A DNA stretch of 64,000 bases from Blastomussa wellsi. Taxonomy: Eukaryota > Cnidaria > Anthozoa > Scleractinia > Plerogyridae. The notes beneath the pieces were generated by a model that worked only from the letters and a program-made list of their open reading frames with translations, searched no databases and was not told the origin of the DNA. The DNA is taken from the NCBI GenBank assembly GCA_947652115.1, contig OX393564.1:16275324-16339323 (forward strand). Direction: 5' to 3'. This document shows, piece by piece, positions 14,401 through 22,428 of this stretch. The number at the start of each line of letters is the position of its first letter. Position 1 is the stretch's first letter. Made by a program: the position numbers and the translations under genes.

Positions 14401-17400
14401 GGTGCGTTGTAAAAAACGGAGAATTGATTATTTACAACAGTGAAAGCGAGGATGCGCCACAAGGAAAACTTTCGCTAGTGGACATGTGGCTTACGGATAA
14501 AAGCGACGAGACTCGAAACAAATTTGGTTTTACACTAGAAGACAAGGAAGGCAACGAAACCACCTTGCAAACGACAGTCAAAGAGGACTTTCAAAAGTGG
14601 ATGGGTGTGCTTGAGTTGTTTACAGAGTTGCGCGTGGAAAGACCGCAGCCTGAAGTGGAAGATCCGCTCAGGAAAACGGATTCACCCGCTAGCGAAGAGG
14701 CAGAAGGAACGTTTGAGCGCGGTACGTTACGAACAAGGAGTTCGCGGGCTGCAGCCAAACTAATGGACGAAATTTACGCCTTGGCGCCAGGGAAGGTTAG
14801 GTCATCGCTAAGAATGAAACTGTCACATAAAGTGAATGTCCGAGATATATTCCGGAAAACTCACAGCTCTTATGATTTAGAGAGTGGCGCGCCTCCCGAG
14901 GGATCTTCCCTTCCGGAGGCAGACATTGACACCTTGGCTGTATTCGGCGGGAATCTGTCACAAGTGGAGCCAAGCGGGTCTACAAATTTTAGATGGTGTA
15001 CAATAAAAGAGAAAGAACTATTAATTTTCTCAGACCGTAAAGCTTCAGATCCACTTCGGAAAATACCTCTGCTGAGATCGGCGTTTAGCGATTTAAGCGA
15101 CGATGAAAGCAGCCCGAACCGGTTTCAAATCCGTTATGGCAACGAGAGCTTTGAGTTCGACGCTAGCGACAAGTTCGATCACAATCGGTGGCTCCGAATG
15201 CTTGCTTCGGCATCCGAGAGACGCAACTCGAGCGACGAAGACCGGCCGAAGTGCGTCGGTCGGTTAACTTCGCCGACGTTCACGAAAAAGAAAATGTTGC
15301 ATCGGAGGAATCGGAGTGAGGTTCTTTCGCAAGAAGTGGAGACCCCTACATCGGCGACAAAGACGAGAGAGGGTTCTACAAGCTCTACTGATAGGCTTAT
15401 GAGTGGATATTTACAGGAGGTTCGTGAAACCAACGGAGCTCGAACTCAATTGCGCCGTTGGTGTGTAGCAACGAGCGAGAAGTTTATCGTGTATGACAAC
15501 CAGAATTCCAAGAAAGCTTCGTTTGAGTGGGAACTCTCAGAGATGTCGGTACAAGATCAGAGCGACATCGATACGGGTTCGTTTGGATTTTGTGTCCTAC
15601 TCGGCCAGGATAAGCTGTGTTTTAAAGTTATTGACGAAGATTCAGCGCGACACTGGTTGAGTGTGTTAGCGCGTTATTGCCATCCAATTGCGGCGGATGA
15701 ACCGCTTTTCAAGCCCCCACCAAGGTTGAACAGCAAAGAGGAACGAAGGCGCTCTGCGAGCGATAACGATCTGAAAGCGAAACCGGTGGAGAAAGAATCG
15801 AACGTCCTCGAAGTACTAAGCGAAGGGAGGGCGAGTGGACGAAAGCTCTTACGAAGAGCAACCGAAGATTCGACTTTCTTCCGAAAGTTTAATCGCTCGG
15901 AATTGTTCAAAGCGCCCTGGCGAGCGTCCACGGAGAAGCTAGAAGTAAAGATGAGAGATCGTGAGCGATCTGGGCGAGCGGCTGCTAATAAGGCATTGAA
16001 AAGGTTCTCTTGCGGCAGTCTGTTCGACAGCGATGGGAAATACAGCGGTCATCTGATGGAGATTATTACCAGTAAGTTATACAGCAGCCAAGTACGCAGA
16101 TGGTGTGTGCAGAAAGACGATTATTTTTACATTTACGACAACGAAGCTGCTGATGATATCGTGAAGATTGTTCCTCTCTTCAACGCTAAAGTTCTGGATA
16201 CAAGTGACCTCGAAGCGTGTGTATACAGATTTAGAATCGATTATGGTGAGGGAAATACAGTGTTTTTGCGCGCGCGTACCCGCAATGAATTGGAAAAGTG
16301 GACTACTGTCATCTCTGTGAAGACCGCTGTCCTGCAAGACCGGAATGAGCGACAGCTCAGACGTGGTCGAGCTCTCAGCTCAGAGAAAAGCTCCAGTGAA
16401 AGCGAGACAGCCTCGCCTGCACACAAACCACTCACGTCCGTCACGTCTGACACTGCGTCTTTGAATGAAACAGGTTCAATTTGGTCAGCGGATAGCGTCT
16501 TTGGCGCCGCAAGTGATCCTGTATCAAGTACACCCGATACCTTCGATTCAGCTGATTTGAAACCGCTTGGCTCAACTGCCGAGACCGGTGTAACCCCTGT
16601 TGAACAGCCATCGAATGATCAACGCAATGATTTGTCTGTAACCGAAAGAATTGCTACTGAAGCTGAGAGTTCGGATAGCAACCTGAAAACTGTAAGTAAT
16701 CTTTCGAGTATCGATGATTTGAGTCACATATACGAGAACTTCTTGGCGTTCGCCACTGCAATGGTTGAAAAAAGCCCGGAGTTTCAAGAACAGCTTTATC
16801 ATGTGTATGAGAATGTCACGCAAGCGCTCGATAATGGCGGTCAGGCTAGCACGCAAGCTGAAGGAGAAATTGCGGAAGAACTCCCTGAAGCTCAAACAGC
16901 TGAAGAAACAAACGAAGGAAAAGGACTGGGAAGCCCTTCGATGGAGATGTCGTCAGAGTTCGAGAAAATCAGTTTGCGGGAAAATGAGGAGAAAGACAGT
17001 TCGTTCGTGTACAGATATTCGGGAATCTGCGGCGAATCCGAGCTGGAGAAACTTGTGGAGGATGCCAACGAAAACGGTCAAGTTGGTATTGATGCTGCGG
17101 CTGTACACGAGAGCAGTGTACAGAATGAAGTTTGCCAAGATGATGAGGTACCAAGTGGCGGTCTTGTGGGCGAGACTGAGCGCGCAGCAGTTGCCAATCC
17201 GACCACAGTTGATAGACAATTGGTGGAAGATCTAGTTAGTTGCGGTGGTGATGAAGACGTTGTAAACGACATTGTTGTTGGTGAAAGCAAAGAGGAAACA
17301 CAGACGAGCAGAAATGGGGACGAGATTGAAGAGATTCAAGATGTTGGGAATGACATAGATTGTGTCAGAGCTAAAGATTCTGTCGAAACCAGTGATGAAC

Positions 17401-19079
17401 TGAATGATGCACAATCAGAATCAGCCGAAAATGAGAATAAGGATGTAACAAGTCAGTCGTCGCTACAAGATAAAAGTTATGAAGAAAATCAAATAAAAGG
17501 TAATAAGGTGTCTCATTCCAGCCCCCCTCTGGTTCATACTGACCTTGCAAGTACTATAGAAACGAGAGATAGCTCGCTTTGTGTTGAGGAACAAGTAAAT
17601 AGTCAAGTGTGGAGAGAAAACGAGAGTAGGGAGTTTAGCGAGCCTGTTTTTGAGACAAATGTTGTGCTTGACGCTGTGCGAGTTTCAACTCCGTGTGACG
17701 CCAACTTTAAATCCATTTTGGATCAGGATTCTGTTGCTTCGGCTGTTGAGAATTCTGCTTCAAGCGAAGAAGATGAAGATAAAGCCGCAGATTATGAAGT
17801 GCAAGATTCCAAGGATATTCTTGAAGGCACTGGAGATAATCACTGCAGTGCAAACGACGATGAAAGTTTCAACACACCCGAGGTTTCTGAATCTTACCTA
17901 CAGTGTTTTGTTGGAGCTGAAGACGAGGGCTCAAAGGAGGAACTTCCAAATAGTGAGCGTGACATTCAAGGAGACAGAACCTTGAACACTGCAGATCGTG
18001 TTATTGACGTGATTCTAAATGTTTGTACAGCTGGATCGTTTGAATCGTCTTTACCAACTACTCTGAAATGCTCAAAGGAGGCTGAAGTTCGCTGTGAGCA
18101 GACTCTTGCGTCGGAAGTCTGTCAATCAGAGGACGCACAAACCTGGGAGAAAGCTGTGACACGCGTAGATGAAAGTTCTTCCTCGACAACACAAGGCTTC
18201 GAAGTAGAAAGCCAAACGCGACTGGAATTATCGAACAGTGAACTTGAAACTAGAGACTTAACCGCTGTGGATGACATTGCAGAGGTTCAGCTCTATGAAA
18301 TGTCTAATGATGCTAACCAAGGAGACACCACCCCAACTAATTATAGCGAATCTCTTTCCTGTGTTCTTTCTAGCCAAGCCAGTCCAGAAGATTCCGTTTC
18401 CAAACCTGAGCTGGAAACTACTCAGGCGGTTGAGACTTGCTTTGGTACAGAAACAAAGTTCCCAGAAGAAAGCAATACAGAAATGAACCAGAGCGATGAA
18501 AAACCTTGGGGTGTGTTCATCGATTTTGATGATCACGATGCTGAGAATTTCCAACCCGCTTGTGCTGAAGCGCAAGATAATTTATCGCTTCAGCAAAATA
18601 CTGAAGAACCGGAAAACGCTTTGGACGAGGGTATCGAGTTCGAGAAAAGGTGTTCTTCAAGTGAGGGATATTATACGCCAGAAGATACCATAGACCTTTT
18701 AGTCAGAAGCGATAGCAGCGCGGAAGATTACTCTGAAACAGACAGTGCGAATAATAGAACTCAAAACAACAACCCTGAAGTTGATTGCATAGAACAAAAA
18801 ACAGATACAACTGATCTTCAGTCGGAAAAAGAAGATGCAACGACGCCGTGTGATGGATTACAAACGGAACATGTCTTTGTCAGAGAACCAGGAACAGAAA
18901 ACGAGTGCAATGACTCGCAAAGACCGCCTCTCGACACCTGGAGTAACAACACAAACTTAGAGGGCACGCAGGATCTAACCACAAGCCAAATGGATATTCT
19001 AAAAGCTGTGACGGCGGCGTTTGAGGAGATTCTGGAACTTCATGGCGAGGACAGTGACACAGACGACACCAAGCTGTAA
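803..19079 (+). CDS. AFAP-like multi-PH-domain scaffold, 10 exons, 2510 aa
   Basis: Exons: 803-827, 1082-1479, 5140-5393, 5750-6239, 7821-8530, 8760-9054, 9471-9622, 11201-11331, 12961-13079, 14121-19079. Every join is GT-AG and phase-consistent. The N-terminal helix (GLEDFLKVVLGSEPLSDEAN, about residues 15-45) followed by a proline patch (SLPPRP) resembles the AFAP1 N-terminus. PH2 (KRRLGVWSKRYCKI) resembles the first AFAP1 PH domain and PH3 (CGYLTQV) the second. Six PH domains sit at about 248-334, 597-691, 933-1026, 1131-1223, 1285-1377 and 1498-1591; several share an RRWCV core. AFAP1-family proteins adapt actin filaments to Src-type kinases and normally have two PH domains and about 730-820 residues, so this is about three times longer. 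No AFAP1-like C-terminal coiled coil is obvious; an acidic tail replaces it. Tyrosines in IYEH, IYER, IYEN and VYEN contexts suggest SH2 ligands. The start is the least certain part: MDKHDRFI joins in phase to exon 2, but that exon has no ATG of its own in frame. Confidence 0.82.
1082..1479 (+). CDS. AFAP-like gene exon 2: N-terminal helix and proline patch
   Basis: Encodes about residues 9-141: the leucine-rich helix, the SH3-ligand-like SLPPRP, then a basic, serine-rich linker. Ends at AGG|GTAAGT in phase 0. A GTG-started reading from 1036 is only the same frame running back into the intron. Confidence 0.8.
1480..5139 (+). other. Intron 2 of the AFAP-like gene (3.7 kb)
   Basis: AT-rich intron from GTAAGT to TTCCAG. 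It holds a perfect hairpin at 2451-2501. I found no convincing coding exon; frames such as 2550-2855 and 4756-5084 look like chance. Confidence 0.75.
2451..2501. repeat. Perfect 24-bp-arm hairpin
   Basis: Arms 2451-2474 and 2478-2501 are exact reverse complements around a 3-base loop. The core is ttggttttatcaac and its complement. This is probably the terminal foldback of a small dispersed element; no target duplication was established. Confidence 0.8.
5140..5393 (+). CDS. AFAP-like gene exon 3
   Basis: Encodes residues 142-226, starting DGIRDSIQSSSSTDDDIYEH. It is acidic and serine-rich, with Tyr159 in a DDDIYEHL context, then PSPPKTPQ, a proline-directed phosphosite-like stretch. Acceptor TTCCAG|G and donor TG|GTAAGTG; ends in phase 2, completing the Trp codon with the first base of exon 4. 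Confidence 0.85.
5750..6239 (+). CDS. AFAP-like gene exon 4: PH domain 1
   Basis: PH1 spans about residues 248-334: IKGYLKDI opens strand 1, RRWCVLQGNRLHIF strands 2-3, and SPWMSAIMAA the C-terminal helix with its hallmark Trp (325). After it come VRRSSIDRPVSP (14-3-3 or basophilic kinase site-like), an acidic stretch, and Tyr381 in EEGIYERP. The exon boundary GTG|GTAAGA is phase 0. Confidence 0.88.
6320..6358. repeat. Hairpin, 15-bp arms, in intron 4
   Basis: TTCTGGCTATTCTGC at 6320-6334 pairs with its complement at 6344-6358. The intron (6240-7820) also carries several loose copies of a TTTAGTCGCCAG-like motif at about 7010-7110 and 7440-7620, probably a degraded repeat. I see no coding exon in it. 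Confidence 0.65.
7821..8530 (+). CDS. AFAP-like gene exon 5: acidic linker, start of PH domain 2
   Basis: Encodes residues 390-626. EEDEGYDAPLPPLP (Tyr407) followed by DDDSSSESSSDEDES parallels the tyrosine/acidic segment that precedes the first PH domain in AFAP1. A basic segment (KVKRRRKLVPAEAEL) leads into PH2, which starts HSGILYQKRRLGVWSKRY. The exon ends inside the PH domain after KCY, phase 2, at CAG|GTAAGT. Confidence 0.87.
8760..9054 (+). CDS. AFAP-like gene exon 6: rest of PH domain 2
   Basis: AG from exon 5 plus A at 8760 makes Arg, giving KCYRNPADQKPTLNFP, as in the AFAP1 PH1 strand order. The domain closes with the IERWIEVLSLAAT helix near residue 690. Acceptor TTCTAAG|A and donor GAG|GTAGGA. 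Confidence 0.85.
9471..9622 (+). CDS. AFAP-like gene exon 7
   Basis: Residues 725 to about 775, from GRLSDDDSADTLDELDPP. Acidic then polar linker without a recognised domain. Acceptor CAACAG; donor AAG|GTGTGC is weaker than the others but gives the phase (2) that exon 8 needs. Confidence 0.75.
9623..11200 (+). other. Intron 7 of the AFAP-like gene
   Basis: 1.6 kb of AT-rich sequence from GTGTGC to TCCCAG. It has loose repetition of CGTACATCCGTCCGTACG-type sequence near 10055-10090 and a GGGGAACTGTCACGA motif near 10642 typical of the TTAA-flanked element annotated at 11486. No exon was recognised. Confidence 0.6.
11201..11331 (+). CDS. AFAP-like gene exon 8
   Basis: About residues 775-818, RDVEPSKSAETRTKASEGG and then a strongly basic end (HKKRKEKPREG). 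Acceptor TTTCCCAG, donor A|GTAAGA, ends phase 1. The basic segment could bind lipid or serve as a nuclear signal; neither is shown. Confidence 0.75.
11486..11708. mobile_element. TTAA-flanked miniature inverted-repeat element, 223 bp
   Basis: Left end TTAAAGGAGCACGGTCAC and right end GTGACTATGCCCCTTTAA are imperfect reverse complements bounded by TTAA. No transposase frame. TTAA target sites point to piggyBac- or Kolobok-type mobilisation. The same start motif occurs near 10642 and 27255. Confidence 0.7.
11765..12385. mobile_element. Inverted-repeat element rich in ACATAACGACATAA
   Basis: AAGCCTAGTTCCCACTAG at 11945 is mirrored by CTAGTGGGAACTAGGCTT ending at 12385, defining a 441-bp element. 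A diverged left-end copy (AAGCCTGGTTCACACTAG) at 11765 suggests a second, partial copy. The interior repeats CATAACGACATAA-like words many times. Family not recognised. Confidence 0.72.
12961..13079 (+). CDS. AFAP-like gene exon 9
   Basis: About residues 818-858: KSPSTMSPPHSMFISESVDG, a proline/serine linker. Acceptor CATTTTAG; donor AAG|GTCAGT; phase 1 in, 0 out. Confidence 0.75.
13080..14120 (+). other. Intron 9 of the AFAP-like gene
   Basis: 1.04 kb. Around 13385-13510 it holds an imperfect inverted repeat built from GACGGAGTCGGAGTCG and TTTATGACTCCGTCGC. No exon recognised. Confidence 0.6.
14121..19079 (+). CDS. AFAP-like gene terminal exon: PH domains 3-6 and acidic tail
   Basis: A single open frame of 4,959 bases after the TTATTAACAG acceptor, encoding residues 859-2510 and ending TAA. 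PH3 (about 933-1026, FCGYLTQV ... RRWCVVKNG ... FQKWMGVLELF), PH4 (1131-1223, FGGNLSQV ... FRWCTIKEK ... HNRWLRMLASA), PH5 (1285-1377, MSGYLQEV ... RRWCVATSE ... ARHWLSVLARY) and PH6 (1498-1591, YSGHLMEI ... RRWCVQKDD ... LEKWTTVISV) each end in the Trp-containing helix. The linkers between PH domains are strongly basic (for example RKFNRSELFKAP). From about 1592 the chain becomes acidic and Ser/Thr-rich to the end, with Tyr1729 (HIYENF) and Tyr1754 (HVYENV) in YxN contexts. PH1 and PH2 lie in spliced exons, so the intronless block probably grew by tandem duplication inside one exon. Confidence 0.9.
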   Translation, partial: ENSEDSSSKKDKRWTEALKKKKLSRGHSYDYRLQGNVTSSSHQANTKNKHLSMRRKNSQTIVHLMNLFDKEGRFCGYLTQVRYNKFGTTHLRRWCVVKNGELIIYNSESEDAPQGKLSLVDMWLTDKSDETRNKFGFTLEDKEGNETTLQTTVKEDFQKWMGVLELFTELRVERPQPEVEDPLRKTDSPASEEAEGTFERGTLRTRSSRAAAKLMDEIYALAPGKVRSSLRMKLSHKVNVRDIFRKTHSSYDLESGAPPEGSSLPEADIDTLAVFGGNLSQVEPSGSTNFRWCTIKEKELLIFSDRKASDPLRKIPLLRSAFSDLSDDESSPNRFQIRYGNESFEFDASDKFDHNRWLRMLASASERRNSSDEDRPKCVGRLTSPTFTKKKMLHRRNRSEVLSQEVETPTSATKTREGSTSSTDRLMSGYLQEVRETNGARTQLRRWCVATSEKFIVYDNQNSKKASFEWELSEMSVQDQSDIDTGSFGFCVLLGQDKLCFKVIDEDSARHWLSVLARYCHPIAADEPLFKPPPRLNSKEERRRSASDNDLKAKPVEKESNVLEVLSEGRASGRKLLRRATEDSTFFRKFNRSELFKAPWRASTEKLEVKMRDRERSGRAAANKALKRFSCGSLFDSDGKYSGHLMEIITSKLYSSQVRRWCVQKDDYFYIYDNEAADDIVKIVPLFNAKVLDTSDLEACVYRFRIDYGEGNTVFLRARTRNELEKWTTVISVKTAVLQDRNERQLRRGRALSSEKSSSESETASPAHKPLTSVTSDTASLNETGSIWSADSVFGAASDPVSSTPDTFDSADLKPLGSTAETGVTPVEQPSNDQRNDLSVTERIATEAESSDSNLKTVSNLSSIDDLSHIYENFLAFATAMVEKSPEFQEQLYHVYENVTQALDNGGQASTQAEGEIAEELPEAQTAEETNEGKGLGSPSMEMSSEFEKISLRENEEKDSSFVYRYSGICGESELEKLVEDANENGQVGIDAAAVHESSVQNEVCQDDEVPSGGLVGETERAAVANPTTVDRQLVEDLVSCGGDEDVVNDIVVGESKEETQTSRNGDEIEEIQDVGNDIDCVRAKDSVETSDELNDAQSESAENENKDVTSQSSLQDKSYEENQIKGNKVSHSSPPLVHTDLASTIETRDSSLCVEEQVNSQVWRENESREFSEPVFETNVVLDAVRVSTPCDANFKSILDQDSVASAVENSASSEEDEDKAADYEVQDSKDILEGTGDNHCSANDDESFNTPEVSESYLQCFVGAEDEGSKEELPNSERDIQGDRTLNTADRVIDVILNVCTAGSFESSLPTTLKCSKEAEVRCEQTLASEVCQSEDAQTWEKAVTRVDESSSSTTQGFEVESQTRLELSNSELETRDLTAVDDIAEVQLYEMSNDANQGDTTPTNYSESLSCVLSSQASPEDSVSKPELETTQAVETCFGTETKFPEESNTEMNQSDEKPWGVFIDFDDHDAENFQPACAEAQDNLSLQQNTEEPENALDEGIEFEKRCSSSEGYYTPEDTIDLLVRSDSSAEDYSETDSANNRTQNNNPEVDCIEQKTDTTDLQSEKEDATTPCDGLQTEHVFVREPGTENECNDSQRPPLDTWSNNTNLEGTQDLTTSQMDILKAVTAAFEEILELHGEDSDTDDTKL

Positions 19080-19163
19080 TAAGGCCAGATAAATTTACTT
19101 ACATTCGCATAGAAAAACGTGTCAATAACCTGAATAGAGAGCCGCCACTCTTCGCGCTCTGAA

Positions 19164-19337
19164 TATGCCATTTCCGAGTTCGCTTGTGCCTCTATTTCAA
19201 GGCGAGTCTAAGTGCAAAGTCTTTGTAATGAAAATGAGTTTTCATTCATATGGAAAGAAAAACTAATTACCATCACAAAACTTTCGCGCTTACACTCGCT
19301 TTGAAATAGAGGCTCAAGGGAACTCGGAAATTCTTCG
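19164..19337. mobile_element. Foldback miniature element
   Basis: GCCATTTCCGAGTTCGC and TGCCTCTATTTCAAGGCGAG on the left are mirrored by CTCGCTTTGAAATAGAGGC and GGGAACTCGGAAAT on the right. A diverged relative lies at 52768-52907. No coding capacity. Confidence 0.65.
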
Positions 19338-20828
19338 TTTAAGTCACATCTGAGACTGGACCCAAAAGTCCATAGCGATGACGTAGCCGTCGTAGAGACT
19401 CTAATTGGTTGCTCACGTAAATTTCCCGCTCTCGATTGGGGGAAAAATTGAGCGCGCGAATTGAAACGTCTGTCTGTGTGCTTTGGTTAGTGGCAACACG
19501 CCTTATTTTAGACGCACGGTTCGTGCTCCCTGTCGCCTAGAATGTGTTACGCCCTCCAGTACACTAACGAACCATTCTTGTGTAGAAACCGTTTACGGTT
19601 CAGTTAGTCGACTCAAAAATACAGTTTGAATGATGCTATGACCTGGCTAAATCAGGAACTCTTGTGGAAACAATCAATTCCCACTCGAGGAGCTTACCTA
19701 CGGTGGCAACGCTTTTACGTTAGTTATTTTCCCTTGCAGAAAAAGCAAAATATTTGCTTTAACGGATAAGATAGCTAGAATTAGTGTTATATTTAGATTT
19801 TATTAATGGGTTATGTATCTTGCAAAGCCTTCTTTTCTTTCACTGTTATTCGCGGTATGCTCAAACTTTTTATTTAAAATGCTAAATAAATCGTATTCTC
19901 CGTTGTGCTTGTATGTTATCAATGAAGGCCTTTGTGGCTAGGTCATGGCGAAGAACGTCTGATCACTTCGGATATACTGTTGAATATTTTCGCTTTTGTT
20001 ATGCAATCGGAATTGAAGCAGCTAAAACGTAAATTTTAATGTTACAACAAGTATCTTCAGCAATTACGTTAAGAAAATAATAGTGTCTACTCTAAGATAC
20101 GTTCAAATTCAAACAAAATTGTCACGCAACGTAAAATGTCACACAATCACAATTGTTCTCGCTTTGAAATGATTAATATAATAATTAATGATTAATGAAT
20201 AGATGAATTCTCCGTTTAAATCCAAATTTATTGAAATATTGCTGTTAATTTTCTAAGATGGAACCCGTGCCATATAGGTTCAAAGATGTCAAAGAAATTT
20301 TTCAAAAATGTATGAATTTAATTTAAAGTATAGTTTAGTTTATTTAAGTACAGTCTTTGGAATTTTGCAAGGAGTGCTGTAAAGGTGTCTCAAGTTCGTT
20401 GTTGATATATTCGTTCGTAAAAGAATTTTTACCTTTCTCGTTCACCTTGTTTCAGATTTATACATTTTGAGTAAATTTAAGGTTTACTCATATCAGCAGG
20501 CTTCCGCAAGCTCTCTGGTCAGTGGTTGTTTTATTTTCTGGCTGAGTTTTAGGTAACCATGGCAACTCGCTTCTGTAATATACGCTGTACAGTTGAAATA
20601 ATGTTCGTAATAATTTCATAGGAACAAATATGTCTTTTACAGACAATAAAAGAGGTGAAAAGTGGTCATGTTGTCATTGTTTACTCATTTATGATAGAAC
20701 TTTGATTATAAAACGTGTATGAATTATGGGAGCTGAAGTGAAACAGGTTTCTGGGACCGTAACTGGATTGAAAGTCATATTCGTACTCGATCTCGTACTC
20801 GTACTCCGATCTGAAGGTCCCCACTGTT

Positions 20829-21440
20829 TAAAACGGACGCGGTTTCATTTTTAACCGCATCGAAAACGATGCGTTTACGCGGCGCCGAATTGAAACTGGT
20901 CGTTTTGAAAACGCTGTTAAGAGTAGGGGGTTCTATAACGATACGGTTTCATTTCTCGTGTAAACGGCTGAAATGGCGATAAAAACCGCGTCGATTTGAA
21001 AACGATTATGTAATTAAGCGTGAAAATGGCCGGCTGAAAGAGTAAACATGGTGAACTTAACACGGAGTGCAGCGCTTTCTTAGGTCCTGTTTACAAGGAG
21101 GTAGGGTCTATTATTGCTGCTTTCCAGTGTCACGGAATGCTGTTATGTTACCTTCTAATTTCTAACTTGAAATCGGCGAAATTTAGCCCCGCGGTCCGCC
21201 ATGATGGTCGTTTATTGTCTATATTCAAAGGGTCTGGAAATCAGTAATCCGTGTGCGAATGTGCGAGTGGCAGGGTAACCCTCTTGCTAGGGTAACCCTA
21301 GCACCAGGGTTACCCTACCTCCTTGTAAACAGGGCCTTATACAAAACACTTGCAAAATGGTTAGATAGTCTTCGTGTTAACACTTCGAAACCGTGTCGTT
21401 TTCGATGCGGTTTCGTTGTCTTGAAATCGTTGTCTTGAAA
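20829..21440. mobile_element. Dispersed repeat, copy A, carrying a nested element
   Basis: Shares GCGGCGCCGAATTGAAAC and GAAACCGTGTCGTTTTC with copy B at 47388-48050, and most sequence between them. Ends are approximate. It carries the TTA-flanked insertion at 21083-21336, which is absent from copy B. Confidence 0.7.
21083..21336. mobile_element. Nested PIF/Harbinger-like miniature element, 254 bp
   Basis: Ends GGTCCTGTTTACAAGGAGG and CCTCCTTGTAAACAGGGCC are near-perfect terminal inverted repeats. It is flanked by TTA at 21080-21082 and 21337-21339. A 3-bp TTA/TAA duplication is characteristic of PIF/Harbinger. Copy B reads straight across the site (CGCTTGCTTATCC at 47941). Confidence 0.82.
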
Positions 21441-21588
21441 CCATTTTATTAATTTATAGTGTCCACAATTAGCTTTTAGCTAAATACCCTGACACTCAAA
21501 TAAAGTTTATGTATGTATGTATGTATGATTGCAAAACGCTTTGGTGGAAACGTGGTCTTCAACTTTGATAGGCAGTACTATCACTGAG

Positions 21589-22042
21589 GGGAGAGTTGAA
21601 AAAACTGACCTCGGTCCGCGGACCACCCACTGACCCCTTGTCCGCGGCGTACTACTCCTGCGGACTACCCTTAAAAAGCAACCAAATTTACTTCTGCGGG
21701 TTAAACAAGTACAAGAAACTTACCTAGCTACCGACGCGATCATTCAAAACACCCACCATCTTGCTTTTTTGGTTAAGAATGGGCGAGACTGAAAGAAGAC
21801 TAGGTCGAAAAGCAAAATGGCGGGTGAAAACCAAGATGGCGGGTGTTTTCAATGATGGCGTCGGCAGCTAAGTAAAGTTTCTTGTATTTCTCAAACCCGC
21901 AGAAGTAAGTTTGGTTTATTTTTAAGGTATTCCGTAGGGGTAGTCCGCAGGGTAGTCCACGGACTAGTCCGTAGGGTAATCCGCGGACTAGGTCAGTGCA
22001 TGGGTAGTCTGCGGACCGGGGGTCAGTTTTTTCAACTCTCCC
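21589..22042. mobile_element. 454-bp foldback element
   Basis: Perfect 22-bp ends (21589-21610 and 22021-22042, starting GGGAGAGTTGAAAAAACTG) and extended inner complementarity, including GTCCGCGGAC-type words and CACCCACCATCTTGC against its complement. No ORF. Superfamily not assigned; no clean target duplication. Confidence 0.82.
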
Positions 22043-22347
22043 ACTGGTTTACGTTCGATTGTTGAAGTGTTCGATATTTCAGAGAAAATTTCGCCGTGAA
22101 AATATCCAAGTAAACGAAAGTGCGCTGAGATTAGTCTACGGAAAAAGCCGCCGGAATATTGGGTGACGAGCAAAAATGGTTTAAGACTGAAATGCCCAAT
22201 CATTGGTGAACAAGTTGCAATTATTTTTACCATCTACCATTTTTACCAGCTACCATAGCAACAGTAAAACCTATTCAAAACACCCTTAATTTTAGCTTAA
22301 AGTGCTCACAACTCGAAACGAGTTTGGTGACTCCCATTTTTTTATTT

Positions 22348-22392
22348 GATTAGCCTGCGTTGCAGCCGGACGTGCTGCGGCGCAGGCTAATC
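22348..22392. repeat. Short TAGCCTGCG inverted repeat
   Basis: GATTAGCCTGCG and CGCAGGCTAATC flank a 21-bp centre. Related TAGCCTGCG...CGCAGGCTA elements lie at 30631-30740 and 57694-57811, and a one-armed copy at about 33678. Confidence 0.65.
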
Positions 22393-22428
22393 GTGATTAG
22401 CATGTCAAGATACAACTGTTTGTAAAGT

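Noticed and set aside
16765..17235. A second protein in an alternative frame of the large AFAP-like exon
   Set aside because: The frame is a Lys/Arg-rich shadow of the acidic coding sequence, as expected from GAA/GAT codons read out of frame.
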